Source: Mesonia sediminis
GTDB taxonomy: Bacteria; Bacteroidota; Bacteroidia; Flavobacteriales; Flavobacteriaceae
NCBI RefSeq assembly: GCF_042684705.1
Contig: NZ_JBHULZ010000002.1
Location: 33,587-97,586, forward strand
DNA length: 64,000 bases
Direction: 5' to 3'
The translations under genes and the position numbers were made by a program. Positions 54,473 through 62,327 of the stretch are shown one piece after another (the stretch's first letter is position 1; each line of letters starts with the position of its first letter). The notes beneath the pieces were generated by a model. The model saw only the letters and a program-made list of their open reading frames with translations, was not told where the DNA came from and did not search any database.

Positions 54473-55084
54473 TTATTTTAATCGGTTTTCATTGCTAATG
54501 GCTTCGGCTACTTCCTTTGTGTTTTTCTTTTTTGAAAGATGTTTACAGACCTCTATCTGAGTCTCTTGCGATTGTTTTTGATGGTATTTAGCTATCGCCT
54601 GTATTTTAAGCGGAATAGCTTGAAAGCCTAAAATCAATGGCAAATGTTCTTCGATTAAATTCCTTGGTAAATCTTGATAGTACAAAGGGTTTTCCTGTCG
54701 ACTTTCAAAATGGTTTACCAGTATTTTTAAATCTTTTTCAAGCTGCCTTTGACTACGAGGAATAAGTTTAGCGTTGATGTGAACTGCACTATAATCCCAA
54801 GTACTGATGTCTTTATGCGGGTACCAAGAAGAAGAGACATAGGCTTGTGGACCTTGAAAAATAAATAGAGCCTCTGTGCCCGATTTTAAATATTCAAACT
54901 GCGGATTGCTTTTGGCAATATGCCCTATTAGCTTGAATTCGTCGGCATTACCTTCTAGCATAATGGGAATGTGGGTGGCCAGTAATTCTTCGCCTTGAAT
55001 AACCATACTGGAGAAAGGATAAGCTTTTATAAAGTCAAAAATGTAGGATTTGTCTTTTTTTTGATAAGCTTTAGGATAATACAT
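54473..55084 (-). CDS. FMN-binding PaiB-like protein
   Basis: The 203-residue protein begins MYYPKAYQ and shows the PaiB pattern: FIKAYPFSSMV, ATHIPIML (about 36-43), GHIAKSNPQFEYL (about 54-66), ALFIFQGPQAYVSSSWYPHKDISTWDYSAVHI (about 71-103). PaiB proteins have an FMN-binding split barrel and were first described as negative regulators of sporulation and protease genes in Bacillus; in other bacteria the role is unclear. It is 2 bp behind the DUF421 gene, so both are translated together. Confidence 0.88.
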   Translation of the reverse strand: MYYPKAYQKKDKSYIFDFIKAYPFSSMVIQGEELLATHIPIMLEGNADEFKLIGHIAKSNPQFEYLKSGTEALFIFQGPQAYVSSSWYPHKDISTWDYSAVHINAKLIPRSQRQLEKDLKILVNHFESRQENPLYYQDLPRNLIEEHLPLILGFQAIPLKIQAIAKYHQKQSQETQIEVCKHLSKKKNTKEVAEAISNENRLK

Positions 55085-55086
55085 AT

Positions 55087-55611
55087 TTATTGATTTTTGA
55101 CATCTTTAAGTAACCAATCTTCTAATTCTAAATCCTTTTGATTGGTATGCAATACAGAAATATCGCCAGTAGTTTCAAAAACAACCGCCCGAACTTGGCT
55201 CAGCCGGCAAACGTTCGCCTCTCTTAATTTGGCGCGTAAGTCACTTTTGGTTACTCTTGCTTTTTTTAAGTTGTTATCTAAAATTTTTTGCTTATCCATC
55301 AACAATAACGGCGTATTGTCTATAGCCGTTTGCACGGATTGGTAGCGCCGTAGTTGTGCGATAAGAAATTGAAAAAGGAAAATAAAGAAACATCCAAAAA
55401 CACCTTCGAGTAAACTTACCGATTGGGAGAGTAGCGTAGAGGCAATAATCGAACCCACGGCGATGGTCATAGCAAAATCAAAACCCGACATTTTAGAAAA
55501 GCTGCGTTTACCAAAAATTCTTGTGAAGGCAATTACGACCAAATAAATTACTAAAGTGCTAATGCCGATGGCGATTAGGGTTTTAATATCGGTGGCGAAC
55601 CAGCTTTTCAT
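55087..55611 (-). CDS. DUF421 (YetF-like) membrane protein
   Basis: The 174-residue protein has three membrane helices (about 12-35, 45-62 and 66-85) with FTRIFGKRSFSKMSGFDFAMTIAVGSIIASTLL (about 29-61), the DUF421 core, and a cytosolic domain with LLLMDKQKILDNNLKKARVTKSDLRAKLRE (about 101-130) and RAVVFETTGDISVL. YetF-type proteins are inner-membrane proteins linked to stress and spores in Bacillus; function unknown here. First gene of a three-gene leftward unit. Confidence 0.88.
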   Translation of the reverse strand: MKSWFATDIKTLIAIGISTLVIYLVVIAFTRIFGKRSFSKMSGFDFAMTIAVGSIIASTLLSQSVSLLEGVFGCFFIFLFQFLIAQLRRYQSVQTAIDNTPLLLMDKQKILDNNLKKARVTKSDLRAKLREANVCRLSQVRAVVFETTGDISVLHTNQKDLELEDWLLKDVKNQ

Positions 55612-55719
55612 AGGATTATCTTTTTTGATTTTTATTTGTTGAAAGTTAACCAGAAAAGGAGTTCACCCTATACTTATTAATAATAAATTAATACTTATGT
55701 GTTGTTATTTAGCAATAAT

Positions 55720-56562
55720 TTATAATTTTTGCTTGTTTTTGATAAAAGTTAAATAATTGTCTAGTAAGCCCTGAATTTGTTCGGCAGCAATGGGGTTAGC
55801 CGAGTGTACTGCAAACTGTAATTCGCTTAGGTCTATACCCGATTCATAAACCAACCATTTGGCCGCGGCATAGCCATCGGGAGCCACTTGGCCGTTATCG
55901 GCTAGGCCTAAATCGTTATCAAAACTGATAAATTCGGGTAAACCAAACCGAAGCAGGTGTTGCTTAAAAGCTTCAACACTACGTACCACGGCAAAATCTT
56001 TACAAAGCGGCGCGGGATAAACATGTTGCGGGTCGCGTATATCATCTAAAAACAAATGCTTTTTGGGAGTAAAACGCAAATCCGTAAAGAAATGATGAAC
56101 AGAATTTTGAAATACTTTTAATGGGATACGATGAGCTAAGTCGGCTATAAGCTGCAGTCTAAAATAGGTCTTATTAGGAAGTTTTTGAGCGATGAATTGT
56201 AAACTTTCTTGAGCCGACACTACAGTATCGGCGGCACCTAAAGTAAAATGTAATAAGGATTCGTGCTTTGGGATTTCTTGCGGAATTTCTTGATTTAGAC
56301 TTCTTCTTACCAAGGCCGGATTAAATAATAGGCCGGGCCTATTAAGCATTGCACTTAAATGATAGGCTACAAAACCGCCCATACTGCTACCTACTACAAG
56401 ATCTATATTTTGATCACGATATTGGTGGTACAAGTGGTTAATTACGGTTGCATTTTCACGGTAATCGATGCTAGGAGCAATTACTTCTGCATATTTTTCT
56501 AAAAAAGCACGTTTAGGCGCGCTTAATTTACTTTCGAGTCCGTGGAGATATAAAAGTTTCAT
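55720..56562 (-). CDS. YqiA/YcfP-type esterase fused to cyclic-phosphate receiver (cREC) domain
   Basis: Residues 1-162 form a compact alpha/beta hydrolase: YLHGLES, nucleophile G58-S-S60-M-G62, acid at D112 (GAADTVV) and H144 (LAHRIP). Residues 168-270 look like the cREC receiver family: LFLDDIRDP (170-178), VVRSVEAF, ISFDNDLG (212-219), GYAAAKWLVYESGI, HSANP (253-257). cREC domains keep acidic residues but were proposed to process cyclic phosphates rather than accept phosphoryl groups. A hydrolase-cREC fusion is unusual. Its ATG overlaps the WYL regulator stop by 4 bp. Confidence 0.75.
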   Translation of the reverse strand: MKLLYLHGLESKLSAPKRAFLEKYAEVIAPSIDYRENATVINHLYHQYRDQNIDLVVGSSMGGFVAYHLSAMLNRPGLLFNPALVRRSLNQEIPQEIPKHESLLHFTLGAADTVVSAQESLQFIAQKLPNKTYFRLQLIADLAHRIPLKVFQNSVHHFFTDLRFTPKKHLFLDDIRDPQHVYPAPLCKDFAVVRSVEAFKQHLLRFGLPEFISFDNDLGLADNGQVAPDGYAAAKWLVYESGIDLSELQFAVHSANPIAAEQIQGLLDNYLTFIKNKQKL

Positions 56563-57473
56563 TGATCCTGGTATTTTTTATAGATTTTTTCAATTTCGTT
56601 CTGTATATGTTGGCGGTAGCTTTTGGGGGCAATGACCTCTGTGTACATACTCATTTTTAGTATTTGACCATCTAACTCATGCGTGGGCACCAGTGTTAGG
56701 TTAACAAATTGGTAACCCAATTCTGTTGCCGGTAGAATACGTTGGGAATGATGAAGCGGCAAACTGGCAAGATATTGAGCGTGCTTATTGGTTACCTTGA
56801 GTTTTATTTCTTGAGGTTGCTCATCGGTGGCAAACAACCCAACCACCCGATCATACTTTTGCAATTGATCTTGATATTGGCTTCTCGGGGTAGTGCTTAA
56901 CTTACCCACACGTGGGTTTTGCATACGTTCTACCCCATAGGTGCGCACTTGGTTTTTACCCTGAGGAACCCCGATGAGGTACCAACGGTTAAGGTATTCT
57001 TTAAGCAATAAGGGTCTGATGTGTTTTTGACTCGACTGTTCTTGGCTGAATTTTTTGTAGGTAAAATGCAGATCGCAATCGAGTTTAAAAGCTTGCAATA
57101 TAGGCGCTAGATTCTCGATGTTTTTAAGTTGGCTCGAATCATCAAAAACTACATAATCCAACAGTTCGTGATGGTTTTGCAAGCCATCTCTAAAAACGTC
57201 ACCCAAATTAAGCAATTCGAGAAATTTAAAAAAAGAATCGGCTTTAACACTTTTTTCGGTATCTATATAGTACCCCTGTTGATGGTTGTTATAACAAAGT
57301 TCTAGGCCAAAATCTGTTTTAATCTTTTCAAAGTCGCGTTCTAAGGTACGCGCCGAAATTTCGAAATCGCGCTGCGCCAAGTATTCTAAAATAGTCTCTT
57401 TGCTAGGATAGTGACGGTCTCGAATAAATTGCATAATATATTGTATGCGCCGGGATATAATGTATTTACTCAT
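56559..57473 (-). CDS. WYL-domain transcriptional regulator
   Basis: From ATG 57473 the protein is 304 residues. The N terminus is a DeoR/HTH_11-type winged helix (RRIQYIMQFIRDRHYPSKETILEYLAQRDFEISARTLERDFEKIKTDFG). The WYL domain (about 125-200) has FTYKKFS, RPLLLKEYLNRWYLIGVPQG and YGVERM, and the WCX extension follows (EIKLKVTNKHAQYLASLPLHHSQ). WYL domains sense nucleic-acid or nucleotide ligands in many damage and defence regulators. The 4-bp overlap with the esterase-cREC gene implies a shared function. The frame upstream to 57503 is possible but less likely. Confidence 0.88.
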   Translation of the reverse strand: MSKYIISRRIQYIMQFIRDRHYPSKETILEYLAQRDFEISARTLERDFEKIKTDFGLELCYNNHQQGYYIDTEKSVKADSFFKFLELLNLGDVFRDGLQNHHELLDYVVFDDSSQLKNIENLAPILQAFKLDCDLHFTYKKFSQEQSSQKHIRPLLLKEYLNRWYLIGVPQGKNQVRTYGVERMQNPRVGKLSTTPRSQYQDQLQKYDRVVGLFATDEQPQEIKLKVTNKHAQYLASLPLHHSQRILPATELGYQFVNLTLVPTHELDGQILKMSMYTEVIAPKSYRQHIQNEIEKIYKKYQDQ

Positions 57474-57652
57474 AGGCGTAAAACTAGTGCAAGAGAACGA
57501 CATTTGATGTCGAAGCTCTTTTGAAATTTCAAATTTATCCTCATTAGAAAATGCTAATATAATCTTAATAGGCTAAATTTTAACGTATTATGCTTTATTC
57601 TTTTTATAATTTGGTGAAAATTACTAATCCTTTATACTAAATAGAAACGATT

Positions 57653-57805
57653 ATGTCTTTATTAACCATTATTTTAAATATTTTACTTCCGCCATTAGCC
57701 GTATTTTTAAAACATGGCTTAAGCGGCACTTTTTTCTTGAATTTAGTCTTAACCTTGATTGGTTGGTTGCCAGGGGTGATTCATGCCTTTATTGTAAACG
57801 ATTAG
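57653..57805 (+). CDS. YqaE/Pmp3 family membrane peptide
   Basis: The 50-residue frame gives two membrane helices with the Pmp3/YqaE words: LNILLPPLAVFLKHGL (about 8-23) and NLVLTLIGWLPGVIHAFIV (about 29-47). These small hydrophobic proteins are induced by osmotic, cold or envelope stress and modulate membrane potential in yeast; in bacteria the role is unclear. ATG 57653 follows an A-rich leader. Monocistronic. Confidence 0.9.
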   Translation: MSLLTIILNILLPPLAVFLKHGLSGTFFLNLVLTLIGWLPGVIHAFIVND

Positions 57806-58202
57806 TTAGAAGGCACTGCTCAGTTATGAACCATTAGGTTGAGAGTTTAGGCAAAGTAGGTCCTGCGTTTGATATGCTATTTGGCTAAAGCGGATTGGAA
57901 TTCTGACAAAAATTCCGCTTTAAGCGAAAAAATAAAACCACAAGTTAAAGGTGTTGCCTAGACCTTTTTTATAGGTTTAGGCTTGAAGCTGTATACTCTT
58001 GATCTTTTACGATAGCCGATGCAAGTCGGCTAGGCAATTGAAAGAACAGGCGGTAAGCATAACTTTTATGAAAAATGTATGCGTTGCCCATTCTTAGGTG
58101 GCCTGAGACTGAGGCAAACGAGGAACTATCGCTAAAGTATAAATCTACTTAATTTATAGCATTTGTTGTTTAGCCGAAGCAATATTAATCTGTTGCAATT
58201 AG
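57806..58202. other. Intergenic stretch without recognised genes
   Basis: No ORF recognised. Short palindrome-like TTCCGCTTTAAGCG at about 57919-57932 belongs to a word family also seen at 63139-63153. An AGGT...ACCTTTTTT arrangement near 57950-57968 could be a weak terminator. Confidence 0.35.
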
Positions 58203-58667
58203 CTAGATAGTACTATGAGGGGCTTTTTCTGGTTCATCTGATTCTTGTAAAAGCAGGCGTCGCTGTTGTTGCATCCATAATTGTAGTGCCTTGAAAGCCT
58301 CTGGGAAAACCTCTGGAGTTGACTGCAACCATGCCTCTGGGCGACTTGAGTTTAAAAAGGTTGTATCGGCAGTAAACCACTTAAAAAGCGAATTTGTAGC
58401 GGGTATATCGTGTTTAAAATTAGCTTCCCAACTTTTTAAGAGGCTATCTAGGGCCCTAGGTAACTCATCTACCGAGGTTGTAGAGTAGGTGTATAAACTA
58501 TCGTAACGAATAAGCTTACCAGAAGAATCGTATTCTTTTTCTACCTGCCATGTACCTTGAATTGGCTGATGGTTATGCTGGCTTTCTAGCTTTTTATTGT
58601 GCTCTTGTGCTTGGGTCAACTGGAAGGCTCCCAGTAATAACACAAGCAATAAATTTTGTATTTTCAT
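58203..58667 (-). CDS. Secreted protein of unknown function
   Basis: A signal peptide (MKIQNLLLVLLLGAFQLTQAQ) is followed by about 133 residues with QPIQGTWQVEKEYDSSGKLIRYDSLYTYS (about 34-62), a beta-rich lipocalin-like beginning, then a helical half (LPRALDSLLKSWEANFKHD; FPEAFKALQLWMQQQRRLLLQ). No family recognised. It follows the YodC-like gene by 27 bp on the same strand, near other stress genes. Confidence 0.7.
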   Translation of the reverse strand: MKIQNLLLVLLLGAFQLTQAQEHNKKLESQHNHQPIQGTWQVEKEYDSSGKLIRYDSLYTYSTTSVDELPRALDSLLKSWEANFKHDIPATNSLFKWFTADTTFLNSSRPEAWLQSTPEVFPEAFKALQLWMQQQRRLLLQESDEPEKAPHSTI

Positions 58668-58694
58668 AACGTCTTAGTTTAATACAGCAGGGGA

Positions 58695-58934
58695 CTATGC
58701 TTTAAATAGTCCCCCACCGTTTAAAATTTTGATTAATTGATTTTGGTTAAAAACACCTAGGTGTCGTTTAGCTTGGTTGTACCAAACGCATTCTACCAAG
58801 GTATCAGCATAGCTTTTTTGAGAAAAGGGTAGCTTTTTAGGAACATATTTTAACACCTTCATTTGCGGACTCGTTTCTTCTCCCTTAATGCGTACCCAAT
58901 CACCTGGTTTAAACTTTCTGAACATTTTTAACAA
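58695..58934 (-). CDS. Small YodC/DUF2158-like protein
   Basis: The 79-residue protein has an SH3-like pattern: FKPGDWVRIKGEETSPQMKVLKYV (about 8-31) and LVECVWYNQAKRHLGVFNQNQLIKI (about 46-70), resembling YodC-type DUF2158 proteins (KPGD-V--K-GGP-M-V; C-WF------F----L). Function unknown. The third residue after the first Met is another Met (58925) and is a possible start. Sits between hsp20 and a secreted protein. Confidence 0.65.
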   Translation of the reverse strand: MLKMFRKFKPGDWVRIKGEETSPQMKVLKYVPKKLPFSQKSYADTLVECVWYNQAKRHLGVFNQNQLIKILNGGGLFKA

Positions 58935-58986
58935 CTTTAAGATTTTACAAGTTATTGCGTCTGCACAAGGCTAACCTGGCTAAGGT

Positions 58987-59469
58987 TTAGCTAATTTTTA
59001 TACGTCGTGGAGGTTGCTGTTTCGCCTCATCTTTCTTGGGCAGCACAATAGATAAAATACCTTCGCTGTATTGTGCTTTAATTTTATCCTCGGCTATGGT
59101 TTCGGGTAGATTAAAGCTGCGTTTAAAAGAGGTGTAGGCGAATTCTTTACGCGTGTATTTTTCGTTATCCTCTTCTTTTTTCTTTTCTTGATTAGCCGAA
59201 ATGCTAAGCACTTGATGTTCAATATCAATCTCGAAATCAGATTTTTTTAAGCCGGGAGCGGCCATCTCTACTGTATAAGCATCTGCGGTTTCCTTAATAT
59301 TTACTTGAGGAATAAATGATTGAGCCTCATTTGAAGTAGACCACAATTGATTTAAATCACGATCAAATAGCTCATTGATCCAAGAGGATAAGGTAGGGAA
59401 GTTAGATTTTGATTGCTTAGAAACTAAACTTCCGTTTTCTGGTACATGAATTAACTGACTCATAATCAC
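58987..59469 (-). CDS. Hsp20/alpha-crystallin small heat-shock protein
   Basis: The 160-residue small heat-shock protein has an N-terminal arm with LSSWINELFDRDLNQLWS (about 27-44), an alpha-crystallin domain (about 50-150: VNIKETADAYTVEMAAPGLKKSDFEIDIEHQVLSIS, KYTRKEFAYTSFKRSFNLPE, A-YSEGILSIVLPK) and a C-terminal IKIS anchor in place of IxI. It holds unfolded proteins for refolding in the cytoplasm. Start 59469 or 59463 (MSQLIH). A perfect inverted repeat 150 bp upstream may control it. Confidence 0.93.
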   Translation of the reverse strand: MIMSQLIHVPENGSLVSKQSKSNFPTLSSWINELFDRDLNQLWSTSNEAQSFIPQVNIKETADAYTVEMAAPGLKKSDFEIDIEHQVLSISANQEKKKEEDNEKYTRKEFAYTSFKRSFNLPETIAEDKIKAQYSEGILSIVLPKKDEAKQQPPRRIKIS

Positions 59470-59988
59470 AAAATTTTAGATTAAACAATAAGTGTAAATA
59501 CTAAAACAAATTGCATACCTTATTACTATGCTAATTTAATTTTCAACTTTTTTTTTACTAATATGATTCTTTCTTGCGGTTACTATTTATAATGGCTGAC
59601 AAAAAATTATCATATCCTGTCAAAATGACAATTTTGACATGCTGCATTGGCCGGTAGACTTGTATTCAAATTAAGCGTTTACTGCATTTTCCGCAGGATA
59701 GCTTATGTCACATTTATGCTTGGCAGTCAAAATCATCTTTTGTTGCATTTATTTTTGCTTTTGTAATTCAGGTTCAAATGGGGTGTATTTGCAAGGGAAA
59801 GCATCAAAAAATTAATCGAACTACGCCTAGCATTTTGTTTTTTGGAAAATTAAGTAGACACATTCCAAATAATAGAATTATTATGAGGTTTTATGCTGAT
59901 TATAGCTTTAATTAAACCAAAATTTAGCAAAGCCATTTTGACTAAAAGTTGTATTTTGCTAGCCAAATGCTTGTTGAAAACTATAATT
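59470..59988. other. Intergenic region between hsp20 and secreted protein gene
   Basis: AT-rich divergent control region holding the inverted repeat at 59618-59639 and further TGTCA/GTCAAAA words at 59706-59732. No ORF recognised; the upstream part of the following frame (59893-59988) is in-frame but lacks coding features. Confidence 0.4.
59618..59639. promoter_or_regulatory. Perfect inverted repeat upstream of hsp20
   Basis: TGTCAAAAT (59618-59626) and ATTTTGACA (59631-59639) are perfect inverted copies around GACA. The site is about 150 bp upstream of hsp20 (minus strand), and TGTCA/TGACA palindromes of this kind are something I associate with heat-shock genes in Bacteroidota. Candidate operator or alternative-sigma site; unproven. 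Confidence 0.45.
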
Positions 59989-60486
59989 ATGTGGAAATGC
60001 ACCTACACCTTGAGCATACTATTGGTACTCACTTTAGGACTATCGGCTCAAGCTCAAAACCAATCTGAAAAGCTATGGTTAGATGCGCTTTGCGATACAG
60101 AATGGCAGGGAACTGGAAAACTCATGGGAAGACCAGCAGTTTTTAAGATGAAATGGAAAAAGCATTGGGAAGGTAAATTCTATAGTTTAGCATTTGAAAA
60201 TAAAATGAATGAGGTTGAAAACGGCATGGCAGCTCAGGCGTTTTACCAGTGGGATGATTCGGGTAAAATAAACGGACAGTGGTTTGATAGTAGAGGCAAG
60301 CAATTAGAACTCACTGGGCATTTGCATGAAAACGAACTTTTAGTTTATTGGAAAGAAAAAGGCGGAGAACAGGGGAAAAGCCATTACCGCTACCAGCCAG
60401 AGGATGACACTTGGGTAGTGAAAGATTATATCAAAATAAAAGAAGCCTATCAGCTCTTTGCCGAGGCTAGTTACCGAAGAAAATAA
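59989..60486 (+). CDS. Secreted protein of unknown function
   Basis: From ATG 59989 a signal peptide (MWKCTYTLSILLVLTLGLSAQAQ) leads to a mature domain of about 143 residues, rich in Trp and beta strands (WQGTGKLMGRPAVFKMKWKKHWEGKFYSLAFENKM; GKINGQWFDSRGKQLELTG; LLVYWKEKGGEQGKSHYRY). The layout suggests a lipocalin-like or DUF1579-type barrel; no catalytic motif. The frame extends upstream to 59893 but the signal peptide marks the start. DUF1697 gene follows after 25 bp. Confidence 0.72.
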   Translation: MWKCTYTLSILLVLTLGLSAQAQNQSEKLWLDALCDTEWQGTGKLMGRPAVFKMKWKKHWEGKFYSLAFENKMNEVENGMAAQAFYQWDDSGKINGQWFDSRGKQLELTGHLHENELLVYWKEKGGEQGKSHYRYQPEDDTWVVKDYIKIKEAYQLFAEASYRRK

Positions 60487-60511
60487 AGAATTTTAAAAAT
60501 TTGAACTTGCT

Positions 60512-61057
60512 ATGAGTAGGGTAGAAGATAAAAAGATTGCGCTGTTGCGCGGTATCAATGTGGGAGGTCACCGCCCGGTGCGTATGTTAGATTTAAAGCA
60601 AATTGCTTTAGATTTAGGATATTTTAACATTAAAACCTACTTGCAAAGCGGAAATTTGCTATTTCAGTCCGATGCCTCTAACGCTCAAATTGAGCAAGAC
60701 TTAAGTGCCAGTCTAGCCGCTCACTACCCATTTGATATACCGGTGATTGTGCGTGATGCCGCTATGTGGAATCAAGTCGTGGCCGAAAATCCTTTTAAGG
60801 GTGAGGATTTTGATCACAAGCAATTGCACGTGTGTTTTGTTCAAAAATCTGTTCCGCTACAAGCGCTTTTAAATCCGTTTAAAGAAAAATTTGCACCTGA
60901 TCGGTTGGGGTGTGGTAATCGTGCCCTTTACATCCGCTACGACGGCGTCTCGCATCGCTCTAAATTGAATCTTCAATTTTTAGAAAAACAATTGGGCAGT
61001 AAATGCACCGCCCGAAACTGGCGAAGCCTACTTAAAATACAATCCATGTTAACTTAA
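60512..61057 (+). CDS. DUF1697 family protein
   Basis: The 181-residue protein has the DUF1697 pattern: KIALLRGINVGGHRPVRMLDLKQIALDLGYFNIKTYLQSGNLLFQS (about 8-53), then ENPF, LHVCFVQ, RALYIRYDGVSHRSKLN and CTARNWRSL (about 165-173). Cytoplasmic; function unknown despite wide distribution. Probably co-transcribed with the secreted protein 25 bp upstream. Confidence 0.92.
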   Translation: MSRVEDKKIALLRGINVGGHRPVRMLDLKQIALDLGYFNIKTYLQSGNLLFQSDASNAQIEQDLSASLAAHYPFDIPVIVRDAAMWNQVVAENPFKGEDFDHKQLHVCFVQKSVPLQALLNPFKEKFAPDRLGCGNRALYIRYDGVSHRSKLNLQFLEKQLGSKCTARNWRSLLKIQSMLT

Positions 61058-61113
61058 ATCATAGGTGATTTAACGTATTTTTTAAATTTTAAAATATAGG
61101 CGGTATAAGTAAT

Positions 61114-61503
61114 TTATTTCTCTGTTTGGGCTTGAGCCATTGAGATTTGGTTTTGCATGACCAACTCACCCCATTGGGCCAGCTGCAAAATGAGGGGTTC
61201 AAGTGTTTTTCCTAAATCGGTTAAGCTGTAGCTCACTTTTAAAGGTGGCTTTTGGTGGTATACTTTACGTTTGATTAATTGGTCTTTTTCTAGGGCTTTA
61301 AGCTGTAAGCTTAATGTACGCTCAGTTACCTGTGGCATTTGTTGGCGCAATTCGCTATAACGTAAAGGGCCTTGTAGTAAATGGTAAAGAATTACGGTTT
61401 TCCATTTTCCTCCAATAAGGCCCATGGTTAAACTAGTGCAGCAGGGGTATGATTTACCCTGATAAACAAAATCCTGTAACTGTTGATTTTTTTCGTGTTC
61501 CAT
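61114..61503 (-). CDS. HxlR-family transcriptional regulator
   Basis: The 129-residue winged-helix protein has CCTSLTMGLIGGKWKTVILYHLLQGPLRYSELRQQMPQVTERTLSLQLKALEKDQLIKRKVY (about 21-82) and SYSLTDLGKTLEPLILQLAQWGE, the HxlR layout. The leading Cys pair (about 21-22) matches redox- or electrophile-sensing Cys in YodB/HypR-like members. It is divergent from the nitroreductase gene, with an inverted repeat in the 87-bp gap, so it likely represses both in the absence of reactive electrophiles. Confidence 0.9.
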   Translation of the reverse strand: MEHEKNQQLQDFVYQGKSYPCCTSLTMGLIGGKWKTVILYHLLQGPLRYSELRQQMPQVTERTLSLQLKALEKDQLIKRKVYHQKPPLKVSYSLTDLGKTLEPLILQLAQWGELVMQNQISMAQAQTEK

Positions 61504-61526
61504 ACTATACTTTTTGCCCGGTATTG

Positions 61527-61560
61527 CAAATGTAGTTGACTATATTTAGTTTTGCAACTA
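61527..61560 (-). promoter_or_regulatory. HxlR promoter and overlapping operator
   Basis: On the minus strand TACATTTG (61534-61527) matches the -7 consensus TAnnTTTG and TTG (61557-61555) stands 20 bp upstream, close to the hxlR start at 61503. TAGTTG (61533-61538) and CAACTA (61555-61560) are perfect inverted half-sites overlapping both elements, suggesting autorepression and control of the divergent nitroreductase. Confidence 0.55.
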
Positions 61561-61590
61561 TAAAAATTATAGTAAAGATAAAAAATTGTT

Positions 61591-62256
61591 ATGCAAAAAG
61601 AAATGAGTTTAGAAGCCCTGTTAAATTGGCGTTACACCACCAAATCATTCGATGAAAATAAAAAGATAAGTGCCGAAGATGAAGAGCAGTTAAAGAATTT
61701 ACTGCGTATGAGTGCTTCGTCTATCAATTCGCAGCCCTGGCATTTTGTTATCGCCAAGACCGATGCCGGGAAGGAGCGTATGGCTAAAGGTACTGCAGGG
61801 TTTTTTAGTTTTAATGCTGCCAAGGTGAAGCAAGCTTCGCATGTGATTTTATTCTGTGCTAAAACCGATATTGATCACGGGTACTTAGAGCAAGTGACTG
61901 AAAAAGAAGATACCGATGGCCGATTTGCCAATAGCGATTTAAAAGCTCAAAACTTAGGCGCCAAAAAACTATTTACCGATATTCACCGGTTTGACTTAAA
62001 GGATGCTCAGCATTGGATGGAAAAACAAGTGTATCTCAATTTAGGTAGCTTTTTATTGGGAGCCGCCAGTTTAGGGATAGACGCCGTGCCTATGGAAGGA
62101 ATAGATATGAAGGCCTTAGACGAGGAGTTTGGTTTACGTGAGCAAGGTTATACGGCTTTGGTTATGGTTGGATTAGGATACCGAGCACAAGACGATTTTA
62201 ACGCTGCTTTACCCAAATCTAGATTATGCGAAGGCACTTTGTTTGATATAGTTTAA
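61591..62256 (+). CDS. nfsB: NfsB-like oxygen-insensitive NAD(P)H nitroreductase
   Basis: The 221-residue protein has the NfsB/FRase I pattern: LNWRYTTKSFDENKKIS (about 11-27, FMN contacts), LRMSASSINSQPWHFVIAK (about 39-57), then WMEKQVYLNLGSFLLGAASLGIDAVPMEGID (about 139-169) and TALVMVGLGYRAQDDFN. It reduces nitro compounds and quinones with FMN as a homodimer. Divergent from an HxlR regulator with putative Cys sensor, a common electrophile-response arrangement. Confidence 0.9.
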   Translation: MQKEMSLEALLNWRYTTKSFDENKKISAEDEEQLKNLLRMSASSINSQPWHFVIAKTDAGKERMAKGTAGFFSFNAAKVKQASHVILFCAKTDIDHGYLEQVTEKEDTDGRFANSDLKAQNLGAKKLFTDIHRFDLKDAQHWMEKQVYLNLGSFLLGAASLGIDAVPMEGIDMKALDEEFGLREQGYTALVMVGLGYRAQDDFNAALPKSRLCEGTLFDIV

Positions 62257-62274
62257 AGATTAAAATCTTCAAAA

Positions 62275-62310
62275 AAAAAAGCTGCTTTTGTGATGAAAGC
62301 AGCTTTTTTT
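62275..62310. terminator. Bidirectional rho-independent terminator
   Basis: AAAAAAGCTGCTTT pairs with AAAGCAGCTTTTTT around a 7-nt loop, with an A run on the left and a T run on the right; it serves both the nitroreductase gene and the converging DsbA/SpxH-like gene. Confidence 0.9.
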
Positions 62311-62327
62311 TATAGCTGTAGTGCGGC

